Origin: CAIKZZ01 sp036742455
Lineage (GTDB): Bacteria > Pseudomonadota > Gammaproteobacteria > Steroidobacterales > Steroidobacteraceae
Reading direction: 5' to 3'
Assembly: GCA_036742455.1 (NCBI GenBank)
Contig: DAINQU010000004.1
Location: 62,001 to 126,000 of the forward strand
Length of the DNA stretch: 64,000 nucleotides
Both the position numbers and the translations under genes were made by a program. Shown here piece after piece: positions 50,695 through 59,235 of the stretch. Below the pieces are notes generated by a model that was given only the letters and a program-made list of their open reading frames with translations, was not told where the DNA came from and did not search any database. How positions within the stretch are numbered: position 1 is the first letter of the stretch; every line of letters starts with the position of its first letter.

Positions 50695-51709
50695 GCACTG
50701 TCCGGCGTCGCTGCTTGTTGGCGCGTTGATCGTGCCGACACTCGCCGGCGCGGCCGTCGTCAAAGCCACGGCCGCGCCTGATCTGCATCTGCCGCCCCTC
50801 GAACGCTTCCTGGTGGGTGACCCCGCCGCCGCAACCCCGGATCCGATACAGCCGGGGCTGCTGCTGATGGGCGGCGGAGTGCACGATCCCGATGCGATGC
50901 GATGGTTTCTGGCCCGTGCCGGTCACGGTCACATCGTCGTGCTGCGAGCGTCGATGACCACGGACGTGGCCGATGAAATCTATCGGGAACTTCACGGGGC
51001 CGTGTCGGTGGAGACGTTCGTGTTTCACGCGCGTAGCGCCGCGCATGATCGCCATATGCTGCAGAGCTTGGCGCAGGCCGATGGGGTGTTCATCGCGGGC
51101 GGCGATCAATCGCGGTATGTAAAGTTCTGGAAACACACGGACGTCGCCCGGCTGTTGGACGAACACGTGGCCCGGGGCAAACCCCTCGCGGGCACAAGCG
51201 CGGGACTCGCGATCATGGGCGAGTACGTGTTCTCCGCGATGACGCCGGCGGACGTCACGACGGATTTGGCATTGAATCATCCGACAAGCCGCGACGTGAC
51301 GATTGATACCGATTTTCTGCATTTTGACGTGCTGAAAAATTACATTACGGACTCTCACTTTGATCGGCGCCACCGCCTCGGGCGCCTGGTTGCGTTCGTT
51401 ACCCGTGCCAATCAGTTGGCCGCAAAGGCCGATACGCCTGTCGAGGGCCTCGGTGTCGACGAAACCACATCGCTCGCGGTACTTCCCGACGGCACTGCTC
51501 ATGTGTTCAGCATGAATCCTGCACTGGGCACGACGTGGTTACACGGGATTCGCGGCCATACGAATGGCCGCGCACCCCTTGATACCAGCGCACTGTGGGT
51601 GACTGAACTCGGGGTGCAATCGGACTTTAATCTGCGAACGCACGCAGCGGAGCAACCCTTGATGGAGAGGGTCGTTCGGGTCATCGATGGTCAGGTCCAC
51701 CCCCGCTGA
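50678..51709 (+). CDS. S51-family exported peptidase (cyanophycinase-like)
   Basis: About 343 residues with a signal peptide (hydrophobic core LLVGALIVPTLAGA). The nucleophile Ser174 is in AGTSAGLAIMG, and FIAGGDQSRYVKFW is conserved, as in peptidase S51 and cyanophycinases that cut beta-aspartyl bonds. TTG 50678 is chosen because GGAGG (50665-50669) is eight bases upstream; GTG 50669 overlaps that ribosome site. The gene overlaps the amidohydrolase gene, so both are co-translated. Together they would cleave unusual dipeptides such as beta-aspartyl peptides in the periplasm. Confidence 0.82.
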   Translation: MRWLSKHCPASLLVGALIVPTLAGAAVVKATAAPDLHLPPLERFLVGDPAAATPDPIQPGLLLMGGGVHDPDAMRWFLARAGHGHIVVLRASMTTDVADEIYRELHGAVSVETFVFHARSAAHDRHMLQSLAQADGVFIAGGDQSRYVKFWKHTDVARLLDEHVARGKPLAGTSAGLAIMGEYVFSAMTPADVTTDLALNHPTSRDVTIDTDFLHFDVLKNYITDSHFDRRHRLGRLVAFVTRANQLAAKADTPVEGLGVDETTSLAVLPDGTAHVFSMNPALGTTWLHGIRGHTNGRAPLDTSALWVTELGVQSDFNLRTHAAEQPLMERVVRVIDGQVHPR

Positions 51710-51775
51710 GCAACGTTCTTCTCCGGCTATACTGCTCGACGGACGGATTTTGAATTCAGGGAGGCTCGGATAAGC

Positions 51776-52522
51776 GTGGGTGCGCTCTACGAAAAAACCA
51801 TTGCGTTTATCCTCAGTCATATTGACGAGCATGCGCTTGCGGCTGGAGCGAAACTGCCGACGGAGCCTCAGCTAGCCGAACTCGCTGGCGTCAGCCTCGT
51901 CACGGTACGACGGGCTCTCGCTGAGCTAGCCGCACAATCCGTGGTGCGCCGTGAACAGGGGCGCGGTACGTTTGTTCTACGTCCTCGGGTACGCGCTGAG
52001 ACCACCCTAGTCGGTGGTTTACGCAATGGACTAAACCTAGATGCGCGCTCGTCACTTGCCACTCGGCTCCTTGATGCCCGCCGTCGTCCGGCTCAAGACG
52101 AAGAAATCGACGCGCTCGGCCTGCAGATTGGCGACGAGATCTGGGAGCTCTCACGGGTGCGCTTGCTGAACGATCGACCGGTCATCTGGGAGCGCTCGGC
52201 CATACCCTGCGCGCTCACCCCTGAGCTTGGGGATCGCTTACGAGGTCGTGCGGAGCGTTCGCTGTACGAGATACTCGACACGGACTATGGATTGCGCGAA
52301 GGCCGCGAGGAGCAGACGCTGCTTGCCCGCGCCGCCACGCCGTTTGAGCGCCCCTTGCTGGAGCTCATGAAATTCGAATGGGTCGTGGAAATCACCGGCG
52401 TCAGCCACTCGACACGGCAGGTTCCAATTGATCGCTTCCGCATGGTCTTCGCGGGCAAATCCTTTGCTTTTCGGTTGTCTTCGGCGCCCCTGAACGCTGT
52501 CGAAGCGATCGAACTGCGCTAA
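51776..52522 (+). CDS. GntR-family regulator, UTRA (HutC) subfamily
   Basis: The 248-residue protein has an N-terminal winged helix-turn-helix (LPTEPQLAELAGVSLVTVRRALAELAAQSVVRREQGRGTFVL, about 28-70) and a UTRA ligand-binding domain from about 95 to 240. UTRA regulators sense sugars, amino sugars, histidine products and similar. The start is GTG 51776 with AGGGAGG 11 bases before it. It is convergent with, and 4 bases from, the FGGY kinase gene at the end of the large operon. It probably controls that operon or the peptidase pair just upstream. Confidence 0.9.
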   Translation: MGALYEKTIAFILSHIDEHALAAGAKLPTEPQLAELAGVSLVTVRRALAELAAQSVVRREQGRGTFVLRPRVRAETTLVGGLRNGLNLDARSSLATRLLDARRRPAQDEEIDALGLQIGDEIWELSRVRLLNDRPVIWERSAIPCALTPELGDRLRGRAERSLYEILDTDYGLREGREEQTLLARAATPFERPLLELMKFEWVVEITGVSHSTRQVPIDRFRMVFAGKSFAFRLSSAPLNAVEAIELR

Positions 52523-52526
52523 CGGA

Positions 52527-53963
52527 CTAGCGTCGCGCGCGATACGCTCTATAGAGCCGCTCGTAGATAGCAGCCGCAGGTCCCGGCTCGACCGAGGCCA
52601 TGGGCTCGACACCGTGTGCCAACGGACTTAAACCTGCTAACGCGCGTGCACTGAGCGCGGCGCCCACCGCGGCAGAAGATCGCAGCGCACATGGCCGTAC
52701 AGCCACGCCGAGCGCGTCCGCATAGAAGCGCAGCGTCATCGCGCTTGCCGCCGCATGACCGGAGAACACGACCTCGCTGACCGGCTGCCGCTCGGCTATC
52801 ACGTCAAGGCAACGGCGTATTTCAAACGCAACGCCCTCTAGGTAAGCCCTTGCGATATCGTCACGACCATGGCTGAGGCTCAAACCGGTCACTGCACCAC
52901 GCAGCGACGGATCCCATAACGCGCCTTGCTCGCCCCCGCCGACATAGGGCTCAAACACGAGTCCGCGAGCCCCAGGCTCAGAGCGACCCGACGCCACGTC
53001 CAATTCTCCCGGGCCGTAACCCAACAAGCCGCTCAGCCAGGCATAGCCCGTACCGGTCGCAATCAGATCCATTTCGAGGGCATAGTGACCCGGCTCGACG
53101 TGGGGCGTCACCAAACACCGCGCATGGGCGTCGCGATCCGGCGCGGTGGTGGTTGCCAAAATGATCGTGCTTGACCCCATCGCTACCGACACCCGCCCCG
53201 GCGACAGTCCCGTCATCGCATACCCGCCCGCAACGGAATCCGCCGCGCCGACTGCAACGGGTATCCCCTGCGGCAAGCCAAACCTCGCCGCCGCAACCGG
53301 TGTCACCGTCCCCGCCGCCGAGGTTGCCGCCGCCAAGGCCGGCATCTGCGCGAGGCTCAGTCCCCAACGATTGCACAGGTCCGCCTCGAAGGCGTTGCTG
53401 TCCAGATCGAAGGTGGCGTAGCCCGCAGCCGTCGAAGGATCTGTAACCCGTCGGCCGGTGAGCCGCCAAACCAAGTAGTCCTTGGCGGAGAGCACCGTAC
53501 GCGTGCGTTTATCGCTGCGATGAAATCGGTGCATCGGCCCGAGATATCGGCCGTCTATCGGCATGCCGGTCCGCCGGTACAGATCGCGCCGCTCCTTAGT
53601 GCCGATCGCAACGCCCGCCCACGCGTCGGCGCGCGCATCTTTCCACGTGATGGCGCTGCCGATGACCTCGTCGTCGCCCAGACAAACCAGCGTCGGCAAT
53701 TGGCCTGCGATACCGATGGCCCCGATACGTTCGCGCCACTGCCTCACTCGTTCACGTGCTTGGGCGGCCAGCTCGGATAAGGCCACGGCGAGCGCATCAT
53801 CCCAGTCACCCGGCCGCTGTTCAGCAGCGCCGTCGTGACCGAACGTCGGATGATCCCCTTCACCCGTGGCCAACGGTAGACCGTCCGCTGACAGCAACTC
53901 GACTTTGACCGCGGACGTGCCAAGATCAATGCCGAGTGTCAGCGGCGCCAAGTCATCAGACAT
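52527..53963 (-). CDS. FGGY-family carbohydrate kinase (xylulokinase-like)
   Basis: The 478-residue kinase has the N-terminal phosphate-binding segment GIDLGTSAVK (11-20), the FGGY core GQLPTLVCLG and ITWKDARA, and the catalytic Asp242 in GAADSVAGG. The C-terminal ATP-binding segment is present in VFSGHAAASA. It is of the xylulokinase type, but no pentose isomerase is nearby. It overlaps the aminotransferase gene by eight bases and is the last gene of the large operon, so the real substrate is probably linked to an amino compound handled by that enzyme. Confidence 0.88.
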   Translation of the reverse strand: MSDDLAPLTLGIDLGTSAVKVELLSADGLPLATGEGDHPTFGHDGAAEQRPGDWDDALAVALSELAAQARERVRQWRERIGAIGIAGQLPTLVCLGDDEVIGSAITWKDARADAWAGVAIGTKERRDLYRRTGMPIDGRYLGPMHRFHRSDKRTRTVLSAKDYLVWRLTGRRVTDPSTAAGYATFDLDSNAFEADLCNRWGLSLAQMPALAAATSAAGTVTPVAAARFGLPQGIPVAVGAADSVAGGYAMTGLSPGRVSVAMGSSTIILATTTAPDRDAHARCLVTPHVEPGHYALEMDLIATGTGYAWLSGLLGYGPGELDVASGRSEPGARGLVFEPYVGGGEQGALWDPSLRGAVTGLSLSHGRDDIARAYLEGVAFEIRRCLDVIAERQPVSEVVFSGHAAASAMTLRFYADALGVAVRPCALRSSAAVGAALSARALAGLSPLAHGVEPMASVEPGPAAAIYERLYRAYRARR

Positions 53964-55302
53964 GACGTGGCAAGTCGGCGATCACCGCGCGTGCCGCATC
54001 GAGCGTGAATGCGATGTCCTCGTCGGTATGCGCAAAGGAAACGAAGAGATTCTCGTAGGCCCCCGGATGGAAGAGCACACCCCGATCCAACATGCCCTCC
54101 CACCAGTGACGGAAGAGATCGTGCCGAGCATGGCGCGCGGCATCGCGATAATTGTGTATCGGTGCATCCGCAAACCAAACCTGCAACACCGGGCCCACAC
54201 CCGTGACGTAGGCAGGTAGACGCGCGGCTTTGAGCAGATCGTCAAGGCCGGCGTAGAACCGCTCACAGCGGGCATACAGCGCGGCATATCGCCCCGGGAT
54301 AGCCAACTCATCGAGTGCAGCGTTGGCAGCCGCGACGGCGATCGTATTGCCCGCGTAAGTGCCGGCCATCGACACGGTGCCATCGGAGACCAGCGACATG
54401 ATGTCGCGCCGACCACCGAGCGCGGCCACCGGGAATCCGCCTCCTAAGCCTTTTGCGAAAACGCTGAGGTCGGGAGTCATACCGTAGTGTCCCTGCGCAC
54501 CGGCGACACTCAGACGGAAGCCCGTGATGACTTCGTCATAGATCAGCACGATTCCGCGTGCAGCGGTTAACTCACGCATCGCTTCCAAATAGCCCGGCTT
54601 TGGCAAGATGCAGCCGGTATTACACATGACCGGTTCCGTAAGCACCGCCGCGATATCGTCGCCCTCACGATCAATCACGGCGCGCAGCGCGTCAACGTCA
54701 TTCCACGGCAAAATAATCAGGCCGTCGCTCGCCGACATCGTCATACCCGGGCCCTGGGGAATAGCCTTGGGTCGTGCCTCAGGACCTGCCTCTTCAACCT
54801 TCGGGTGCTTGGACCAGTACACGCCTTCGGAAAAACCGTGATACATGCCCTCGAAGCGGATGACCTTGCGCCGACCCGTAAAGGTGCGCGCAAGTCGCAA
54901 GGCGTAAATCACCGCTTCCGTGCCGGTATTGCAAAGTCGCACCATCTCGACACTGGGAATCAAGTCAACGATTTTGCGTGCGAGCACCGCCTCATCGGCC
55001 GTCGGCAGCGCAAAACAGGTGCCGCTGTCGTCGATGGCCTTGTGCACGGCAGCCGTCACGGTCGGCGGCCGATGCCCAAGAATCATAGGCCCGAGGCCCA
55101 ATAGATAGTCAACGTAACGGTTGCCATCAACGTCATACAGGTGCGAGCCCGTACCGTGCGAGATAAAGAGCGGATACGGATCCCATCCCGAGAACTTGGC
55201 GCGGGCGGTGCTGTTCACACCGGCGGGGATCAGTTCGCAGGCGCGATCGTACAAGCGCGCACTGGTAGCCGTCTTCTCAGGACTTAGATAACGATAGGTC
55301 AC
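53956..55302 (-). CDS. Class III PLP aminotransferase (glutamate-1-semialdehyde mutase type)
   Basis: The 448-residue PLP enzyme has the PLP lysine K284 in VFAKGLGGGFPVAA, D256 in IYDEVITGFR, and NTGTEAVIYALRLAR, as in glutamate-1-semialdehyde 2,1-aminomutase. The members of this class also include aminotransferases on beta-amino acids and omega-amino acids and phospho-lyases that act on amino alcohol phosphates. It overlaps the permease stop (GTGA, start GTG 55302). The neighbours (amino acid permease, kinase, phosphatase) suggest a dedicated catabolic enzyme and not heme synthesis. Confidence 0.86.
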   Translation of the reverse strand: MTYRYLSPEKTATSARLYDRACELIPAGVNSTARAKFSGWDPYPLFISHGTGSHLYDVDGNRYVDYLLGLGPMILGHRPPTVTAAVHKAIDDSGTCFALPTADEAVLARKIVDLIPSVEMVRLCNTGTEAVIYALRLARTFTGRRKVIRFEGMYHGFSEGVYWSKHPKVEEAGPEARPKAIPQGPGMTMSASDGLIILPWNDVDALRAVIDREGDDIAAVLTEPVMCNTGCILPKPGYLEAMRELTAARGIVLIYDEVITGFRLSVAGAQGHYGMTPDLSVFAKGLGGGFPVAALGGRRDIMSLVSDGTVSMAGTYAGNTIAVAAANAALDELAIPGRYAALYARCERFYAGLDDLLKAARLPAYVTGVGPVLQVWFADAPIHNYRDAARHARHDLFRHWWEGMLDRGVLFHPGAYENLFVSFAHTDEDIAFTLDAARAVIADLPRHV

Positions 55303-56708
55303 GACGAGGTCTCCGATGACAAGGTGCCGTCTTTCGTAACGGCGCCGAAAAAAGTATTTCCACCCAAGCGGTGCAAGACGACCGCAATCACAAGCCCAAA
55401 CACAATGGAGCCGAGGCCGTAGATACACACCGCGCGTGACAGCACGCCGGTCAGCACCGCCTCGACGGCCACAAACATCATAAAGAGCACACCGAGCGCC
55501 GGCATCACCCCACCGACCAACGCATCGCTAGGCGATCGGATCAACAGGGCCCGGCCTTGCCAGACTGCCGCCGCCGCGGTCAGCCCGTAGAACACAACGG
55601 ACAGCAGCCCGAGACTCGAGACCACGTTGGCTAAGGCCTCACCGACACTGCCAGCGGCCAGTGTGGCCACTAAGAAACCGACGTTGATCGCGCCCATGGC
55701 GATCATTGCGTTGCGCGGGCTGCCGGTCACCGCATCACGGCAGGCCAACCAGGGTGGCATGACACGATCGCGCGCCATGGCCGAACTCACCCGCGCCGCG
55801 GATATTACGGCGGCCTGCAGAGTGGCCAACGTACCGAGTAACACCACGAGACTCGTCGCCGCGGCATAGGGTGCGCCGAGCAGGCGCGGCGAGATGACAT
55901 CCAGCGCATTGCCAGCATGCTGGGCCAGTTCGGATCGGCTCAACACCGAAGAAAGACCGAGGGTCGCGAGCGCGTAAAAAAGCGCGAGTATCACGACGCT
56001 CGCCACTGCCGCACGCCCAGGCAACTCACTACCGTCCTGGCTTTCCTCGTTCACGTAGACGGCAGCATCCCATCCGGAATACATGAAGCACGCCACCAAA
56101 AGCCCCGCAACTAAGCCGCGCGAGCCACCCATTCCCGACCACGAATACCAAGACCAATCGAAGAGACTCGGCGTCTGGCCACGACAGAGCGCGACAACAC
56201 CGGCGATCGACAGCACGCCTAATAGAACGTACTGCAGTGCGACCGATAACCACTCGAAACGCGCAGCGGGTCGCAGTCCGCGCACCGCCAGCCACGTCAG
56301 CAGCACATTCCAACCGATGCCTACAGCGGCTACCGCAACTTGATTGTCGACAAGAGTCGGCGCCATGAGAGCCAGCGTGTACGTCCCGGCCGGCAAGGTG
56401 AGGCTCGTGGTACCGAGCGTGTAGTACAGAAGGATCATCCACCCTGCCAAAAAGCCAAGGTACGGATGAAATACGCGGGCCACCCAGTTGTAGGTGGCAC
56501 CCGCTCGTGGGTCCCACCGGTTCAGACGCAAATACCCCAGCGCAATACCGAGCATCGGCAGAAACGCAACGAGCACCACCAACGGACCGCCAAACGAGAC
56601 CGCTGCGACGAGGCCGGCGAGACTGACCGCGATAGTTTGAGCGGGTCCAGAGCTCGACAGTCCGAGGACGACGGCATCGCCAAAACCGATCGTGCGACGA
56701 CCACTCAT
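55299..56708 (-). CDS. APC-superfamily amino acid permease
   Basis: The 469-residue protein has about twelve membrane helices with the family start IGFGDAVVLGLSSSGPAQTIAVSLAGL, the helix 2-3 loop RLNRWDPRAGATYNWVAR and YSGWDAAVYVNEES in helix 6. It should import an amino acid, amine or similar cation across the inner membrane. ATG 56708 overlaps the HAD gene stop (ATGA) and the stop overlaps the aminotransferase start. This locks it into the operon. Confidence 0.9.
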   Translation of the reverse strand: MSGRRTIGFGDAVVLGLSSSGPAQTIAVSLAGLVAAVSFGGPLVVLVAFLPMLGIALGYLRLNRWDPRAGATYNWVARVFHPYLGFLAGWMILLYYTLGTTSLTLPAGTYTLALMAPTLVDNQVAVAAVGIGWNVLLTWLAVRGLRPAARFEWLSVALQYVLLGVLSIAGVVALCRGQTPSLFDWSWYSWSGMGGSRGLVAGLLVACFMYSGWDAAVYVNEESQDGSELPGRAAVASVVILALFYALATLGLSSVLSRSELAQHAGNALDVISPRLLGAPYAAATSLVVLLGTLATLQAAVISAARVSSAMARDRVMPPWLACRDAVTGSPRNAMIAMGAINVGFLVATLAAGSVGEALANVVSSLGLLSVVFYGLTAAAAVWQGRALLIRSPSDALVGGVMPALGVLFMMFVAVEAVLTGVLSRAVCIYGLGSIVFGLVIAVVLHRLGGNTFFGAVTKDGTLSSETSS

Positions 56709-57355
56709 GCACATCTCTGCAATGCGGTGAGCACATCGTGTAAGGACGCCGCGCGATACGGGCGTGCCGGAGGGTCGACGATATCCGGGACACTGACTAC
56801 CGGTAGTCCGGCCGCCTGAGCGGCAAGCACCCCAGGCTCCGAGTCTTCAAGCGCAAGGCAGCCGTCAGCAACCGTGCCCAGCCGATCCAGAGCCAATTGA
56901 TACACGTCTGGCGCCGGCTTGCGCGCATCCACTTCGTCACCGCAGGCCACCGCGGCAAAACGTGGCAATAGCGGCCCCAACCGCAGCACCACATTAGCGC
57001 GCCGAGTCGACGTGGCAATGGCGACCGGTATGCCGCGCTCCGCCAGCCAGTCCAGTAATGCGACGGCCCCGGGACGGGTCGGGGCTGGCGCGCGTTCCAG
57101 GCGCTGTGCCCAACGCGTGAGTACTTCCGCGTGCATCGCGGCGATCGGGATGTCCGGACCATACACCTCGATCAGACGATGGATGGTCTGCGCGCCGTGC
57201 AGGCCGACTACTGTCGCGTGCACGGTGTCGGGGTAGTCGAGTCCACGCTCAGCGAAGACGCCTCGCCAAATTTCGCCGTCAAGGCGTTCGGTATCGAGGA
57301 TGAGTCCGTCCATGTCGCAAATGACGGCGCGCGGCAAAAAGTTGGGCAAGCTCAT
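56705..57355 (-). CDS. HAD-family phosphatase
   Basis: The 216-residue protein has the HAD core: nucleophile D14 and acid D16 in DMDGLILDTE, the T in ATSTRR, the lysine in DARKPAPD and the acidic motif ALEDSEPGV. The helical cap of subfamily I lies between. Members split small sugar phosphates or act as mutases (beta-phosphoglucomutase type). ATG 57355 is chosen by family length. The gene ends in the permease start (ATGA overlap) and follows the M61 peptidase by 10 bases. Confidence 0.88.
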   Translation of the reverse strand: MSLPNFLPRAVICDMDGLILDTERLDGEIWRGVFAERGLDYPDTVHATVVGLHGAQTIHRLIEVYGPDIPIAAMHAEVLTRWAQRLERAPAPTRPGAVALLDWLAERGIPVAIATSTRRANVVLRLGPLLPRFAAVACGDEVDARKPAPDVYQLALDRLGTVADGCLALEDSEPGVLAAQAAGLPVVSVPDIVDPPARPYRAASLHDVLTALQRCA

Positions 57356-57365
57356 CGGTGAGTCA

Positions 57366-59231
57366 TCAATGCATCGACTGCGGTGCCGCAATCGCGGAGA
57401 GCAGATCCGCACCGGTGGCCCGGGCGAGCGTGGGATAGCGAGGACCGCCGACATACGACAGGTGCGCACTTTGATACACATCATCTTTTTCGATCAGCAG
57501 TGTGATCCCGCCCGCACTGCGATCCTCCAGGACGTAATCGAGAACCGACGACGTGTAGCGACGACCGTCGACGGCAATCAAGTGACTGCCGGGCGCCAAA
57601 CCCGCGACGTCTGCCGGTGAGCCGGGGACAATGTCACTGAGCAACCCGCCCTCTTCGGCCACCTGGAAACCCAACGAGTACTGTAAGTTTTGCGCGCGGT
57701 CATCGTGCTCGTGGGCACGATGCATCGACGTTGGCTCGTCCGTATAACTCAATGTCCAGCCGGCACCGGTAATTCCACCGAGGGGAGCGCCGCCACCGAG
57801 GCGATTGAGACGCTCATGCCAGAACCCTTGCCAGTCGTAAGGCACTATGCGATTCAAGGCCGAGACGACGTCCTCGAACGTGTACGCCTCCACACGCGGC
57901 GCCGTCGTGCTGCCGTAAAACAGACGACAGAAATCATCGAGGCTGCGCTGACCGTCCGTCAGGCGCCGGATCGTGACATCAGTCTCAAGCCACAGCAGCG
58001 CTGACTCTTGATAGAAATCATCTTGTCGACGCAGCCGGGCAGCCCAATTGCGGTCCTGGTAATACAGGAGTGGGGCGGCATCCGCCGTATCCTGAAGTGA
58101 GCGGACATCACGGCCGCGATGTGCTTCCATCTGTACCGCGAGACGCGCCAACTCGTCCCTAAACTCGCTTTCCGTCAACAGCCCACTGCGTACGGCGAGC
58201 ACATTGCCCAGGTACTCGGTCAGCCCTTCGTAGACCCAGAGGAGTTGTGTACGCATCGGCGTCTGGTAGTCCGGCGTCGCCAGTCCCGCCGGCCGACGAA
58301 ACTTACCGTTCCATGAATGCACATACTCGTGCGGCAGCAAATTGGCTTGCGAGCGGAACAGATCGTCATCACGGAGTGTCCACAGTGGCGAACGATCGTC
58401 GCTCGATTCGTGGTGTTCCAAGCCGTCTTCCATGATCTGGTCGGTTAACGTCCAGAGGAATTGATAGTGTTGATAATGTGTTCCGCCAAAGAGTGCACGT
58501 GCCTCACCGACAAGACGCTGGTAGGCCTCGAGTCGCTTGCTCGACAGCACGCCGGCCGATGCACGGTCGGCCGAAATCACCAGTTCCACGCCCGGCTCAC
58601 CTCCCAGCGAATAGCGATGCAACTGTCGACCGGCGATCAGCGGTGAGTCGATGAGAGTGGTCAATGAGGTCGCACCGAACGAGACGACGGATCCCGCCTG
58701 ATGCGTTGGGGTCAGTGCGGACGCCTGCTGCCAACCGTCCGGAAGCCGGACATTCGCCTGAAACGGAACGGCGTCCGACGGCGTATCGGCCGGATAGAGG
58801 AGCAGTTGGTTCCACTCTAGGATCGCGACCTCGTCGGTCGCATAGCGTGGGGTCTCAAGCCCTTGCACCACCCCATCCGGTGCCGCCGCGGACAACAGCT
58901 CCAGATCAACGGACAGGCGATCAACACCCGCCGGAATGCGCACGTGATAGGCGTAAGGGTCGGTCTGATCACGGACCCACACCACCGGTTTTCCCTGCGC
59001 CGTCATGCGTGGTGCGTTGAGCGATGTGGCAGGACCCGCCGGGCTGTGTCGCCCGGGTAACCACTTCGGGTACACCAATGTGATGTCTCCGGTGTGCACC
59101 GGCACCTCAAGGTGCGAACGCATCACACCCCGACCCGCCTGCGTCAGATCAACGTCCAACGTCGTCGTGGGCGACGCCCACGCGCCGCCAACGACGAGAC
59201 CCATGAATAGACCGATGGCCGAGCGGATCAC
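57366..59231 (-). CDS. M61-family peptidase with PDZ domain, exported
   Basis: The 621-residue protein starts at GTG 59231, four bases past the receptor stop, and has a signal peptide (to about residue 19). The M61 zinc site is H301-E302-x2-H305 (HEYVH) with third ligand E335 (WVYEGLTEY). A C-terminal PDZ domain (about 510-590) contains DIVPGSPADVAGL. M61 peptidases are glycyl aminopeptidases. Its position just after the receptor gene suggests it trims the imported substrate in the periplasm. The start lacks a clear ribosome site, so it may rely on coupling. Confidence 0.88.
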   Translation of the reverse strand: MIRSAIGLFMGLVVGGAWASPTTTLDVDLTQAGRGVMRSHLEVPVHTGDITLVYPKWLPGRHSPAGPATSLNAPRMTAQGKPVVWVRDQTDPYAYHVRIPAGVDRLSVDLELLSAAAPDGVVQGLETPRYATDEVAILEWNQLLLYPADTPSDAVPFQANVRLPDGWQQASALTPTHQAGSVVSFGATSLTTLIDSPLIAGRQLHRYSLGGEPGVELVISADRASAGVLSSKRLEAYQRLVGEARALFGGTHYQHYQFLWTLTDQIMEDGLEHHESSDDRSPLWTLRDDDLFRSQANLLPHEYVHSWNGKFRRPAGLATPDYQTPMRTQLLWVYEGLTEYLGNVLAVRSGLLTESEFRDELARLAVQMEAHRGRDVRSLQDTADAAPLLYYQDRNWAARLRRQDDFYQESALLWLETDVTIRRLTDGQRSLDDFCRLFYGSTTAPRVEAYTFEDVVSALNRIVPYDWQGFWHERLNRLGGGAPLGGITGAGWTLSYTDEPTSMHRAHEHDDRAQNLQYSLGFQVAEEGGLLSDIVPGSPADVAGLAPGSHLIAVDGRRYTSSVLDYVLEDRSAGGITLLIEKDDVYQSAHLSYVGGPRYPTLARATGADLLSAIAAPQSMH

Positions 59232-59235
59232 TGGA

